64,000 bases of DNA from the NCBI GenBank assembly GCA_905221605.1, contig CAJNDS010002335.1, positions 1,095,387 through 1,159,386 on the forward strand, in the 5' to 3' direction. Below the pieces are notes generated by a model. That model saw only the letters and a program-made list of their open reading frames with translations. It was not told where the DNA came from and did no database searches. Shown piece after piece: positions 33,671 through 44,561 of the stretch. Each line of letters starts with the position of its first letter. Within the stretch, counting starts at the first letter, position 1. Source of the DNA: Symbiodinium natans. Its lineage: Eukaryota > Sar > Dinophyceae > Suessiales > Symbiodiniaceae. A program made the translations under genes and the position numbers.

Positions 33671-36600
33671 GACTCGGTGTCTCAGTGGGCCGAACTTGCG
33701 GAAGAGGGTTTAGGATGTAGGCCTTAGGTGACAGCCCGAAACCTTAATCCCTAGACCATTTTCGGGCTTTAGGGCCTCTGGGGCATAGCTTTGTCATAGT
33801 GGGGTTACATTTTACATTTTTAAGGGTACTTAAACTCAATAAGGAATAAAATTTTAAATTGTTATTCCTATCGCAACCATGAACCATAGGGGCTTTCTTG
33901 TTGAGGGTTTAGGGGTTACTTCGGGGCTTGGCCAACGTCGCTTACTTCGACCCTGCCTCGTTCCCCGCCCCGCCACAAAAACAGGGGGTTCCTTTACGAC
34001 TTAAAAAATACTTACGTAAAGGAACACAAAAATCGATCTCTTTTTTTGGGTTTTTGTGCCCAAACTCAGCACCCCTCGAGCAAAGAAAATGCAAGTCTCA
34101 GCCCCCGCAAAGTCTTGAACCTACTCTGTCTGCAGCTTGCATGCAGGGAGTTGGAGGCATGCTTCTCGCTCACGACGTGCATGCCTCAGAATACGATTTA
34201 GGGCTTAGGGTTTAGGGCCCCTAAACCCTAAACCCTAAAAAAGGCTTAGGGCTGAGGGTGTCGGGTGTGGGGGCTGAAGCGCTTGTTTGGGGCCTCTGAG
34301 TGTTGGGGAAAGAATGTGTCAATCTCGGGTTCTTCAGAACCGGGTTTTGTAGGGGTTTTGGGGTTTTGAGGTGTAGGGGTTTCGGGATTTAGGGGTTTAG
34401 GGCTTTGGGGTTTTGGGTTAGGGCTTTGGGGTTTTGGGTTTCGGGGTGAGGGTTCAGTTTGCTTTTAGGGTTTGGGGTGTAGGGGTTTAGTGGTTTAGGG
34501 GTTTAGGGGTTTAGGGGGTTCAGGGGGTTTAGGAGTTTAGGGGTTTAGGGGTCGGGTTCATGTGGTCCCCAAGGTAGTCTCGAAGTTGAGTGGGCGAGAC
34601 CAACCTCACCACGCAGCGCTTGCGCTGGCCAGAGTAGACTTTGTTCCCTTTGTAAAGGGTTTCGGTTCCTGGATAAGCCCCTTGAAACTAAAACGAGCAC
34701 CCTTTTCATTGCCGAGCTACTCTTGGGTCTAGTATTTCTCTATGACAAGCTATTCTGCCAGAAGCTTCTGCAGGCAGACAGCCCCCAAACCTCGTTCAGG
34801 GTTCAGGGCACAGGTTTGAGGGCGTAGGAAGGATTATCCCCTAATTCATGATGAGGACCTGCCCCCCGTTCTTGGGTTAAGGGCATGCCGGATACATGTT
34901 CCTTAGCTAGGGGGCAGCCCTAAACCTTGAGATTTTCCCCCTTATATGTAACAGTCCTGAATCGGGATTCTACTAGGGGGTATTACGATAATCCCTATTA
35001 AATAGGACTGCTAGGAGAAGGGGGAACATCCCAACCTAATCGCGCGGCGCTTCCTCCATCCGAGGTCTTCTGCCTGGTCAACCGAGCTCGTGGCACCGCC
35101 CTGGTGTCGCCAAGTGAGGCCATCCGGTCCCACAAGCCCTCCCACCATCTTCATTTGAAGCCCCCCCTGCGTTTCCAGAACAAGATTTCACCGAAGTTTC
35201 CCAAGCTCTAAACCCCAAACCCAGGGGGGAGGGGTGCAGCTTGGCGACACATGCGGAAAGCCCGGAAGCCCACGAACTCCCTGAGCCCCTCCTGCAGGTC
35301 ATGAAGGCGATTCACTCTTGCCCAGCGCCAAGCATTAGGGTCTCTGAAGTTAGGGGTGTAGGGTAGGCAAAAAGCCCGTGGCAAAAAAAATCAGGTTTAG
35401 GGTTTTAAACTCAAAGAGTTTTTGGGTGGCTCAGGCTCAGGTTTGGGGCTTCAGGGTTTAGGGTTGAGGGTCGGCCAACGACCTACTCATAGCCACGGTG
35501 CCTGAGCGCAAGCCCGAAGAAACCCAAAGCCCTGAACCCAAAGTCAAGCCTAATGCATACTTGCAGTTGTACGGCACAGAATGGAAAAAATCTGCTGGCC
35601 CCCTTTTCGAGTTGATCTCAATGCGGTTTCAAGGACATGCTCGTGTGGACGTTTGCGCACGAACCTAAGGGCCCATGTACCTACATAGTATATACTTGTA
35701 CCTTAAAGGGGTTTAGGGATTACCGTTTAGGGTTCAGGGTTTAGGGGCCCAAGAATATGCTCTGTAGGCACATGGACCCTTAGGGCTAGAACCCTTTGCG
35801 GGTTCAGCTTAGGGCTTCGGGTTGAGGGTGTAAGTCCCTAAACCCTGAAGCCTAAACACCCCAAGCGTAGGGTTTTTTTGGGGTGGCTTGGTCGGCTCTT
35901 TCACCCCTAAACCCTAAACCCTAAACCCTAAACCCCAAACCCTAAACCCTAAACCCCTCTGATACCAGGCTGCAAGTCTGGAGGGCCTCTTCGCATGCGG
36001 AAGCTGGGGTCTGTTGGGGCCTTCGCCTGCAGCTGAGCTTCTGGGGTTTTCAGGTTTTTGAGGCTGGAGGGTTGGGTTTAGGGTTTAGGGTTTAGGGTTT
36101 AGGGTTTAGGGTTTAGGGTTTAGGGTTGTTTAGGGTTTAGGGTTTAGGGGTTAGGTTTAGGGTTTAGGGTTTGGGGTTTGGGGTTTAGGGTTTAGGGTTT
36201 GGGTTTGGGGTTTGGGGTTTGGGGTTTAGGGTTTAGGGTTTCGGGTTTAGGGTTTAGGGTTTAGGGTTTAGGGTTGAGGAGGGTTCAGGGCTCGGGGACC
36301 TCAGGAGGTTGACATGCTGGAAGGGTGTCGGGTTTGGGGCCTTTGCGGGTCTTCGGGGTTTCATGGCTGTTCCTCGGCCCAAGGACATGAAGCCCTCAGA
36401 ATGCTGGGAATGGGTTTAGGGTTTAGGGTTTAGGGTTTAGGGTTAGGGTTTAGGGTTTAGGGTTTAGGGTTTAGGGTTTAGGGTTTAGGGTTTAGGGTTT
36501 AGGGTTTAGGGTTTAGGGTTTAGGGCCAGAAGCGTTGGACACCCAAATGCTCTAGGGTCTCGGTCTAAGCACGCAGGTACTGCCGAGACCGAACAAGGTC

Positions 36601-37266
36601 TAAAGACTAAAATCCCAAACTCCTTTGTCATAGTGGGATAACATTTTTCGCTTTTAAGGGCACTTAAAACTCAGTAAGGAATGAAAAAGTTAACTTTTCA
36701 ATACTATCTCAAACATGAACTAGAAACCCCGTAGCTCCGTAGCTCCTCATCCTCTTCGCATGGAGATTCTGGGGGGGGGGGGGGGCTGTTCTTCTATTAG
36801 TTAGAGGTTCAGGGTACCTAGAACCCAAGTTATGTCAGCTGTACTTATACGCCCCCTAAGTCTGTTAAGTAGGTTACAAGCAGAAGTAACCATGAACCTC
36901 CAAGTAGTTGGGGCCTGCAAGCTCCTGATTCTGTCACGCCTTGCTGGTTCCTTCTCGGCTACTTGCAGGTTCATGCGTACATAGAACCCCAGTTATCAGT
37001 CTACTTAGGGGGACTTAGGGGGCTTATTAAGTGCATTGATACTTGGTGTTATAAGTACCCTGAACCTCCAAGAAATCTTTTTGTATACGGGGAGCCCCCC
37101 CCCCCCCATCATAAGGACAGAAGGACGCGGGACCCGAAGCCCGAAACCCTAAAGCCTTTTGATGCTCTTAGTCCCTTACACCCTTTTGGGGCATGAGAAC
37201 TTCTCTATCGTCCCGAAGGTTAAGCTTCAGTTCCCCCTAGGATACTGCACAGCTGCGTGCTTCTAA
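33671..37266 (+). CDS. Unidentified gene: candidate exons ending at 37266
   Basis: Protein-like open segments on +: 33671-33707 (DSVSQWAELAEE, AG before, GTTTAGG after), 35041-35211 (SEVFCLVNRARGTALVSPSE, ends TAA unless spliced earlier), about 35228-35340 (THAESPEAHELPEPLLQVMK), about 35479-35667 (KPNAYLQLYGTEWKKS), 36363-36413 (MAVPRPKDMKPSECWEW, then GTTTAGG) and 37172-37266 (HENFSIVPKVKLQFPLG, ends TAA). The last has a good acceptor and stop and is probably a true 3' end. Exon order is by position; the joints were not solved, and more than one gene may be mixed here. No family recognised. Confidence 0.35.
33791..33886. mobile_element. Repeat family H, copy 1
   Basis: TTTGTCATAGTGGGGTTACA ... 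TTAAGGGTACTTAAACTCAA ... CAACCATGAACC; matches copy 2 along its length. Confidence 0.75.
34637..34739. mobile_element. MITE family F, copy 6
   Basis: TTGTTCCCTTTGTAAAGGGT ... AACGAGCACCCTTTTCATTG ... CTACTCTTGGGTCTAGTA. Confidence 0.75.
34927..35033. mobile_element. MITE family B, copy 5
   Basis: CTTGAGATTTTCCCCCTTAT ... AGAAGGGGGAACATCCCAAC; ends 8 bases before the open segment at 35041. Confidence 0.85.
35665..35783. mobile_element. Inverted-repeat element K
   Basis: CTAAGGGCCCATGTACCTAC / CTGTAGGCACATGGACCCTTAG, with telomeric units in the loop. Confidence 0.75.
36074..36285 (+). repeat. Degenerate TTTAGGG/TTTGGGG tract
   Basis: About 210 bases of TTTAGGG with clustered TTTGGGG, TTTCGGG and one GTTTAGGGTTG break. 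Confidence 0.9.
36624..36722. mobile_element. Repeat family H, copy 2
   Basis: TTTGTCATAGTGGGATAACA ... TTAAGGGCACTTAAAACTCA ... CAAACATGAACT. Confidence 0.75.
36803..36906. mobile_element. MITE family A, copy 5
   Basis: Left TTAGAGGTTCAGGGTAC, right CCATGAACCTCCAAGTAGT. Copy 6 follows 50 bases later. Confidence 0.85.
36959..37075. mobile_element. MITE family A, copy 6
   Basis: Left CTACTTGCAGGTTCATG, right AAGTACCCTGAACCTCCAAG. Confidence 0.88.
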
Positions 37267-38481
37267 GTGTAGCTTTGCAGGGCCCTTACTATGGTCCCTG
37301 GCCTCCTTTTAGAAAGGAAGTGGGACATTTTCTTCTTTGGGAGTGTTTTGCTCCTGGCAAAGCCAGGAACCACCAAGGGACAGGGAGCTTAGGTCTTTCC
37401 GGGGTTTAGGGTTTAGGGTTTAGGGTTTAGGGTTTAGGGTTTAGGGTTTTTAAGGCATAGAGGTGCCATGCCATGCGGTGCCCAGCTGATGGAGAAGAGT
37501 CTGGGTTGAAAAATGGCTCAGTAGCAGAGCCAGTGCCAAAATCAGCAAACTGCAGCCACACGTTTCTATTTTGCCGCTCCCTGAGCTAGGCTGTGTCTTT
37601 GGCCAGGACGGGGGCAGTTTCGAACCTAGATGCTTCAAGCAAGAGGGTACAGGGCTGTGGGGTGTGTGGCTTCGTGTTTTTGGGGTAGGGCTAGTATGGA
37701 TGTCTCTGGAGTGTCTTCCACAACCCAATTCCCTCACCTCACGTCCTACATCCGCGCCCTCCGGGCCTGACTCCTCAACATACACAGGCCCGTGTGCTTC
37801 GGGCCTTACACGCTGTGTCAGACGACCGCTTCAGATTTAGGGCACAGAGACCTTGCGAGGTGAGAGCGCGTGGTGTAGGGGTCGAATAGTTTCTAATCGT
37901 ATTCCCTTACGGCCCTTTTATAATTATGCTATAGCAACCCCCAACGGCCGATCCGAGTTATTCAGGCCCCTAGAGTACCCTGAATCTAGACGTGAAATAT
38001 TGACAGGGGCCATGTCCTAAGAAGCCAGCTGGACAAGCGTAAGCTTAAACTCTACACCAGATGTGGGCGTGTCGGACCATCAGGGTACCTGTTGTTCTCT
38101 TTTCTGAAGGGGGGGGGGGGGGGGGGTATGCTATAACCTATATGGACCCTAAACCCTAAACCACATGTAGTCTTTTCTGAAGGGGGGGGGGGGGGGGTAG
38201 TGCTATAACTACCTATATGGACCCTAAACCCTAAACCACATATAAACCCTAACATGTAGCAGTTGGGGTATATTGACGGGTACCCCTGTTTTGGGAACCA
38301 CCCCGAATTGGGCACTCTGGCGCTGTTTCTCAGATCAGCTTCCACACATAGCTTCTGCAAGTCACCTTTGTTCATTTCTGGCTTCGGCTGAATGTTTAGG
38401 GTTTAGGGTTTAGGGGTTAGGGGTTAGGGGTTTGGGTTTTAGGGTCTAGGGTTGTAGTTCCGGGTTTCGGGTTTCGTGCCA
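37267..38481. other. Spacer with overlapping open frames on both strands
   Basis: 37450-37840 is open on both strands (89 and 111 codons), low-complexity in part, no splice support and no recognisable family. Followed by the duplicated G-run block and telomeric units. Confidence 0.45.
38090..38246. repeat. ~80-bp tandem duplication with G runs
   Basis: TCTTTTCTGAAGGGG, a 16-20 base G run, TGCTATAAC..CCTATATGGACC, two CCCTAAA units and CCACAT occur twice in tandem (38090-38165 and 38171-38240). Confidence 0.9.
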
Positions 38482-41400
38482 ATGGCGTCTTCCGATTCGG
38501 GCAGGACGAGCGATGCGGAGCTCGATGCTCCTCTGCTCAAGATCTTGGAGGCTTTGCCGCATCCCTAAACCCTAAACCCTAAACCCTAAACCCTAAACCC
38601 TAAACCCTAAACTCCGCCCAGCGGCTGCGTTGTTAGCCCATGCAAAGCTCACCACAACCGCCCAACCCTCAACCCTGAACCCCAAAGCCTCAACCCTGTA
38701 CCCTAGCCCTAAACCCTAAACCCCACACCGAATTCAGGAATGTACATTAACAATCTTCAGCCCTAAACCAACAACCCTGAACCCTGAACCCTAAACCACA
38801 CTTGAGGTATGTTCCTGCCTGGTCGCCTCCCCAACCTCGAAACCCCTAGAGCCCTAGAGCCAAAACCCTAAGCTCTATAAGCTTTAGCCTCAACCCTGAA
38901 CTCTTACACCTAAATTCCACACCCTGAACCCCGAAGTCCTCAACCCTAAGCCGTAAACCCTAAACCCGATAACCCTAAACCCTAAACCCTGAAACCCCTA
39001 AACCCTGAAACCCTAAACCCTGAAACCCTAAAGCCCTAAACCCTAAGAGCGCAGGTTGAGCCTCTTTCGGCCTTTCGGGTGGCCACCGAGCTGAAGATCA
39101 CAGCTGCCGAGGCGGCTGTGGCATTTTAGGGATTTAGGGTTTAGGGTTCAGGGTTTAGGGGGTAGGGTTTAGGGTTTAGGGTTTAGGGTTTAGGGTTTAG
39201 GGTTTAGGGTTTAGGGTTTAGGGTTTAGGGTTTAGGGTTTAGGGTTTAGGGTTTAGGGTTTAGGGTTAGGGTTTAGGGTTTAGGGTTTAGGGTTAGGGTT
39301 TAGGGTCAGGGTTTAGGGTTTAGGGTTGTGTTTCTGGCTGGTTCCTAGTAGGGAATGGAGGACTGAGGTACCCTATATCCCCCTATATGTATCCTTTAAG
39401 GGGTTACAAAGGCTACCTCATTTCCCCATTCCCTGCTAAGCAGCAGGGGGTTTAGGATTCAGGGGTTCGGGGTTGTTCGGGAAGAGGATTTGGAGGGTAG
39501 GAAAGGGGTCTCAAGTGTTTGAGGTACTGGGGGAAAACCCCAAGTCACACGAACCCCAAGCCCTCAACCCTCAACCTGGGTTTGGACTGAGGGTTTGGGG
39601 TTTAGATGAGTTTAGTCGCTGGGTGTTTCGAGGGGTGGAAAAGCGATACCTGGAAGAGAGTGGAGGGCCTGAAGGCGTGGCTTACGGTTCAGGGTCTACT
39701 TGGAGGTTCAGGGTACTTTTAACGCCGATTTTTGCTGTACCTATGTAAGCCCCCTAAGTCCCCTAAGTAGGTTAAACGTAGACTTAGAATGGGGTTAATA
39801 AGTACCCATGAAACTCCCAGTAGGGCCGGGCTGAAAAGATTTAATTCGGGAGCAGTGAGGTAGAGGAAGTTTCTGATGTGTTGTCGTGTTTGGCTGTTTT
39901 TCAGGTTCCGGGTTGAGGGCTGAGGATCTTGTCAAGTCGAGCGCGCGGGTACAGCCTGAACGAAGAGATTTTGGGGGAATTTAAATACTTTAGTGATATG
40001 GTACTCTAATGATATGTACTTGATAATCCTCTTATGGTGACTGATTTTCTGTTCTTTAGCATAAACCCAGTTTTTGGGGTTTGGTTGCGAAAAGCTTTAT
40101 GGGTTTGCAGTTTGCATGCATTAGCGAGAGGAAGTGAGGGGAAGGAGTTCCAACCTTGGCCTTCACAACGCCATGCAAGTGCGGAGCCTAAACCCTGAAC
40201 CCTAAACCCTAAACCCTAAGCCCCTTGAACCCTTAATGGAGCCAGGCGCGATACCTCCTACACGATGCTGAGCAGCGAGCAGTCCTTGTCCGCGATGACG
40301 CACCGGAGTGTGTGACCTGATGAGATACTAGCGTTGCGGTTAGAGTTTAGGGTTGAGAGTTTAGGGTTTATGGTTTAGGGTTTAGTGTTTAGGGTACCTG
40401 AATAGGGATGAAGGTAGTATAGGGTATATGACCCCAATGCTAGGGTTCATGTGGTCCTCAAGGAGGTAGGCCCTTGGGATATCTTTACGCTTTCCCTCGT
40501 TGGGTTCAACAGGGTCATATCCCCAAACCCTAAACCCTAAACCCTAAACCCTAAACCCTAAACCCCCCTAAACCCTAAACCCTAAACCCCTAAACCCTCT
40601 AAGAATATTTGTCAGAGGGCACTAAGTCTAGAGGTTCCATGGACTGCTCCCTCTCAGATAGGCCCTTAGGGTTCAGGGTTTAGGGTTCAAGTTTTGGGTT
40701 TAGGGTTTCGGGTTCAGGGTTGTTTAGGGTTTAGGGTTTAGGGCAACACTTGCGGGAGTCCTCGTTGAAAAGGGCTTTAGGGAAGGGCTCCCTGAGATTC
40801 GGAGGCACCGGTCTGTCGCCGCGCCGCCCTTGCCAAGGTTTACTTCTACAAGAACTTCTTCAACGACTTTTGAGTGCATCGTGGAGATGGCCCTAAACCC
40901 TAAACCCTAAACCCTAAACCCTAAACCCTAAACCCTAAGCTCTAGAAAAGCCACTCTCTACCCTGAACCCTAAGCTCTAGACGCGTGAGTGCGAGAGTCG
41001 AAGGCCTAAACTAACCCACCCGCAATCCTGACTTGAACCTGCCGATGTAGTTCTACGCCGGGTTGTCGTGACCTAATATGGTTATGATTTACAGTTAGAA
41101 TTGGTTAATAAGAGCATTGAACCTTCAAGTAAGCCCTACACATAGAGCCTCGTTCCACGAACCTTCAATGAAGCCCTAACCCAGACCCCTGGGAGGATCC
41201 AAAATTAGATCCCCTTAAGGGTCCATAGTAGTATGGGGCAGCATTTGGGGTTCTACTTTTGGATCCTCCCAGCGGTCTGGCAGACCTCAGTCTACTCGGG
41301 ATAGGGTTTGGGGCCTGAAACCCTAAACCCTAAACCCTAAACTCTTGTCTCACCCACAGCCCGAGCTTGCGCGACTCCGCCATTGCTTTGCACGCCCTTA

Positions 41401-41560
41401 GGCGTAGAAAGCAGGTTGTTATGCATTTTCTTGCTGAACTCCAAGCCGCCCTCTCCCTGGATAACCATAAACCCTAAACCCTAAACCTAAACCCGAAAAG
41501 CGCAGACAGCTACGCCGGCAAGCTGCAGCCCATTGCCGGGGCCCTCCGCCCGAAACCTCG
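38482..41560 (+). CDS. Unidentified gene: first exon plus five candidate exons
   Basis: ATG at 38482 opens a clean coding segment (MASSDSGRTSDAELDAPLLK) that can end at 38550 with a GC donor and join in frame to 39055-39117 (VEPLSAFRVATELKITAAEA). Further open, protein-like segments on the same strand are about 40233-40310 (DTSYTMLSSEQSLSAMTHR), 40805-40870 (AALAKVYFYKNFFNDF), 41360-41464 (SLRDSAIALHALRRRKQVV, then a Leu/Ala-rich helix) and 41506-41560 (SYAGKLQPIAGALR). Joints after the second exon are not resolved. It could be a separate gene just upstream of the STIMATE gene or a longer 5' part of it; I favour separate because 42210 has its own ATG after AG. Function unknown. Confidence 0.45.
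39127..39326 (+). repeat. TTTAGGG tract after exon 39055-39117
   Basis: About 26 units, mostly perfect, with a few TTAGGG (6-base) units near the 3' end. Confidence 0.95.
39336..39440. mobile_element. MITE family I, copy 1
   Basis: Family I ends CTGGTTCTTAGTAGGGAATG / CATTCCCTACTAAGAACCAG. Here GCTGGTTCCTAGTAGGGAAT ... CATTCCCTGCTAAGCAGCAG. Confidence 0.82.
39696..39823. mobile_element. MITE family A, copy 7
   Basis: Left CTACTTGGAGGTTCAGGGTA, right AAGTACCCATGAAACTCCCA then GTAG. Confidence 0.88.
41069..41133. mobile_element. MITE family A, copy 8 (right half)
   Basis: CTAATATGGTTATGATTTAC ... AGAGCATTGAACCTTCAAGTAA; left half missing. Confidence 0.65.
41189..41272. mobile_element. Inverted-repeat element with perfect 16-bp ends
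   Basis: CTGGGAGGATCCAAAA / TTTTGGATCCTCCCAG, 84 bp in all. Confidence 0.82.
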
Positions 41561-42100
41561 GAACCCAACAGTGAACAGCATAATACTAGTGAAAGATGTT
41601 TAATTAGGGTTTGGGTTTCGGGTTTAGGTTTTGGGTTTTAGGGTTTAGGATTCAGGCTTCAGGGTCTTTAGGGTTCCCGATGAAATATGCATTCTAAGTT
41701 TATCGGCCTCGTCTACTTGCAGCAGTCGGCTCACAGCAGAGGAGCACATGGGGGGATCTACAGCATCCTACAGCGCCTACGTGGGTTTTGGGGAATTCTA
41801 GGCTTTAGGGTTTAGGGTTTAGAACGTAAGGGGTTTAGGTTTGAGGTTTGGGCCAACTTTCATCGATAGCTTGGGGTTTAGCTGGCGGTCGTCGGTGTCA
41901 GGGAGAGGGAGGGAGAGAGATAGAGAGATAGGTAGAGCGTCATGACGCCCCATGCCAGTGTTATAGGACCAACTCATGGTTTCTGGGGTTCAGGGTTGGT
42001 GTGGTAGGGTTTGGGGTTTAGGGTATGTGCATTTGATGCAGGATTTCGAACAAAACTTAGTGTTTTCCTTTATCGGAGGTGTTGGAGACATAGGTAGTAT

Positions 42101-42203
42101 ACCTGTACGTATGACCCAAATTATAACCATATTCGGGCACTTAAGGGGCTTATAAGTGGGTTATAAGTTAGAATTGGTGAATAAGTACCCTGACCTCCAA
42201 GTA
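42101..42203. mobile_element. MITE family A, copy 9
   Basis: ACCTGTACGTATGACCC at the left (end lost), AAGTACCCTGACCTCCAAGTA at the right. Ends seven bases before the ATG of the STIMATE gene (42210). Confidence 0.8.
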
Positions 42204-42209
42204 AGCCAG

Positions 42210-44517
42210 ATGAAAGACTGTGTCGTCCTCCCTGGCCTGGATGGAATACTCGCCGCGACCTCAGCGCAGGATTGCACCCCAAACACCAAACCCTAAACTT
42301 GGGAAGAAAGAGGCTGGCAACAGCTTTCCGGGGACAGTTTACAGGGTTTAGGGTTTAGGGTTTACGGGCCAAGGTCCAGCTTTTGCTGTTCATCTGCTGT
42401 GTCGGCACGCTCGTCATCAAGAAGGCGCAGCGACGTGCGACGGAGGGTCTTTCACCAGCCTCGCCACCTTCCATGTAAGTATAGTTCGCGCGCAGGCATC
42501 CAAGCCAAAGCTTTGGGGATTTTCGAGCATAGGGGTACCCCTTCTATCCCCCCAAACCACTCTAACCCCACCCTAAACCCTAAGCCCTAAACCCCAAACC
42601 CCAAACCGAAACCTTTTTTGGTGCTTCAGGTCAGGGAAGGCCCGCGACGGACCTGGTTCCAATTTTCGCTGGACTCCTCCAAGCAGTTCTTGGGCGCAGG
42701 AGCTGCGTGGGCGCGAGAACCCGGGCCTCTGAACCTTTTAACCCCAATGCCGTTTGAAGTTTAGACGCAAGAACCTACCAGAAAAACTCTAACCCCGTAA
42801 TCCCTAAACCCTAAACCCTAGACCCTAGACCCTAAACCCTAAACCCTAAACCCTCCCCCCCCCCCACCCAAAAAGAGACAGACACAAAAAACAAAAAGCC
42901 GCCCGAAGCCACTTGAAGACCCTGAGTCCAAATGCCCCGCAACCCCCAAAAGGGTTTAGGGTTTGGGGTTTCAGATTTCAGGGTTTAGGGTTTAGGGTTT
43001 AGGGTTCAGGGTTTAGGGTTTTTAGCTTTCAGGGAAGCCTCAAACTTAAGCCCTCCCCGCTTGAAACGGCATGGAGAGGGGATCCCACCAGGATGGATTC
43101 ACGTGATGAACCTCCTGCCCCTCGGCGGCCGGTGCGTAGTTTAGGGCTTGGCGTCTGGTTTTAGGGTCAGCAGCACTCCTTGTATCAGGTGCATCGTGCT
43201 AGCTGGCGTAACTTGCTAGTACTTGGAGGTTCATGGTACAGATTACCCAATTATATATCTGTATTTTTATAACCCAAACTAGGGCACTTAAGAGGCTTAT
43301 AATTGGGTTAGTAGGCACCCTGAACCTCCAAGAAGAACCTGACCTCCCCGCCCACGTTCGCGAACTTCTCCCGGTGGAAGTTTGGGACCTAAAGTCCACT
43401 AGTTGCTAGGGTTTAGGATTTAGGGTTTAGGGTTTAGGGTTTAAAGTTTAAGGTTTAGGGTTTAGGGTTTAGGGTTTAGTGGGACATTGTGTGCTTTTCC
43501 CTTCTTGGGTTTTTCGAGGATCATCACGAGGAATATTTGTTCATAGGGATTGAAGGGGACCATGCTAGTTTAGAGCATGGACGCCAGAACCTTGATTTTG
43601 CTGGCTGGTTCTTCGTAGGGAATGAGGGAATCAGGGCCTTCTATAAAAAGCCTACAAGGGAGGGAGTATACACCTCATTCCCTTGTTCCCTACTAAGAAC
43701 CAGGTTAGGGCCCCTATATATATATATTATAAGGGAGTATACAGGTACCTAAGAGAGTATACAGGTACCTCATTCCCTCATTCCCTCATTCCCTACGAAG
43801 AACCAAGGGTTTAGGCAGCTTCCTTATCCTTCGTGAAGCGCTGGAGCAATTAGGCAGCTGGAGGGGATGAGCAGCATGTACCGTATTCACCGCCCGGAAC
43901 CCTAAACCCCAAACCCCAAACCCCAAACCCTAAACCCCAAACCCTAAACCCTAAACCCTAAACCCTAAACCCTAAACCCATTGCATCACCAGCAAGGTGC
44001 GCAACCATCATGGGCAGCCAGATGGGTGAGGGAGACGAATGCGAGTGGTCCCCTCCAGCAGCAGACAGCCGCGGTTTGGTTGAGGGTTGAGGGTTTAGGG
44101 TTTAGGGTTTAGGGTTTAGGGGTAAGCCGGGTAAGCCGGGTAAGCTTGGGGGAACTTTTCTAGAAAGAACACCCCTTAAGAGCAGGGACAAACATCCTTT
44201 GGCTGCGGTTCTTGGGATGCTGTGTCTGACATCACGTCTTGCGCTCACATCAGTTCACTTGCGAGATGTCTCGCAGATATTTAAAGGGTATATACAGGGC
44301 CCTCATTCCCTCATTCCCTACTAAGAACCAGGGGGTTATTGGTGTGGTGTAGACATCGTTGTTAGTAACCCCATAGGTCCACGGGCCAACCCTGAACCCT
44401 AAACCCTAAACAAGCCCTCTAATCCGCCAAAAAGTGCCCTGAAAACCATCCGGGGCCAGGTATTGGCTGAACATCATGCTGGACACGACCCTGGGGGTGG
44501 GGCCGTTCCCCTTTTTT

Positions 44518-44561
<44 letters not shown>

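Noticed and set aside
37450-37785. Minus-strand 111-codon frame with a hydrophobic stretch
   Set aside because: Equally open on +, no family, no signals, and all confident genes are on +.
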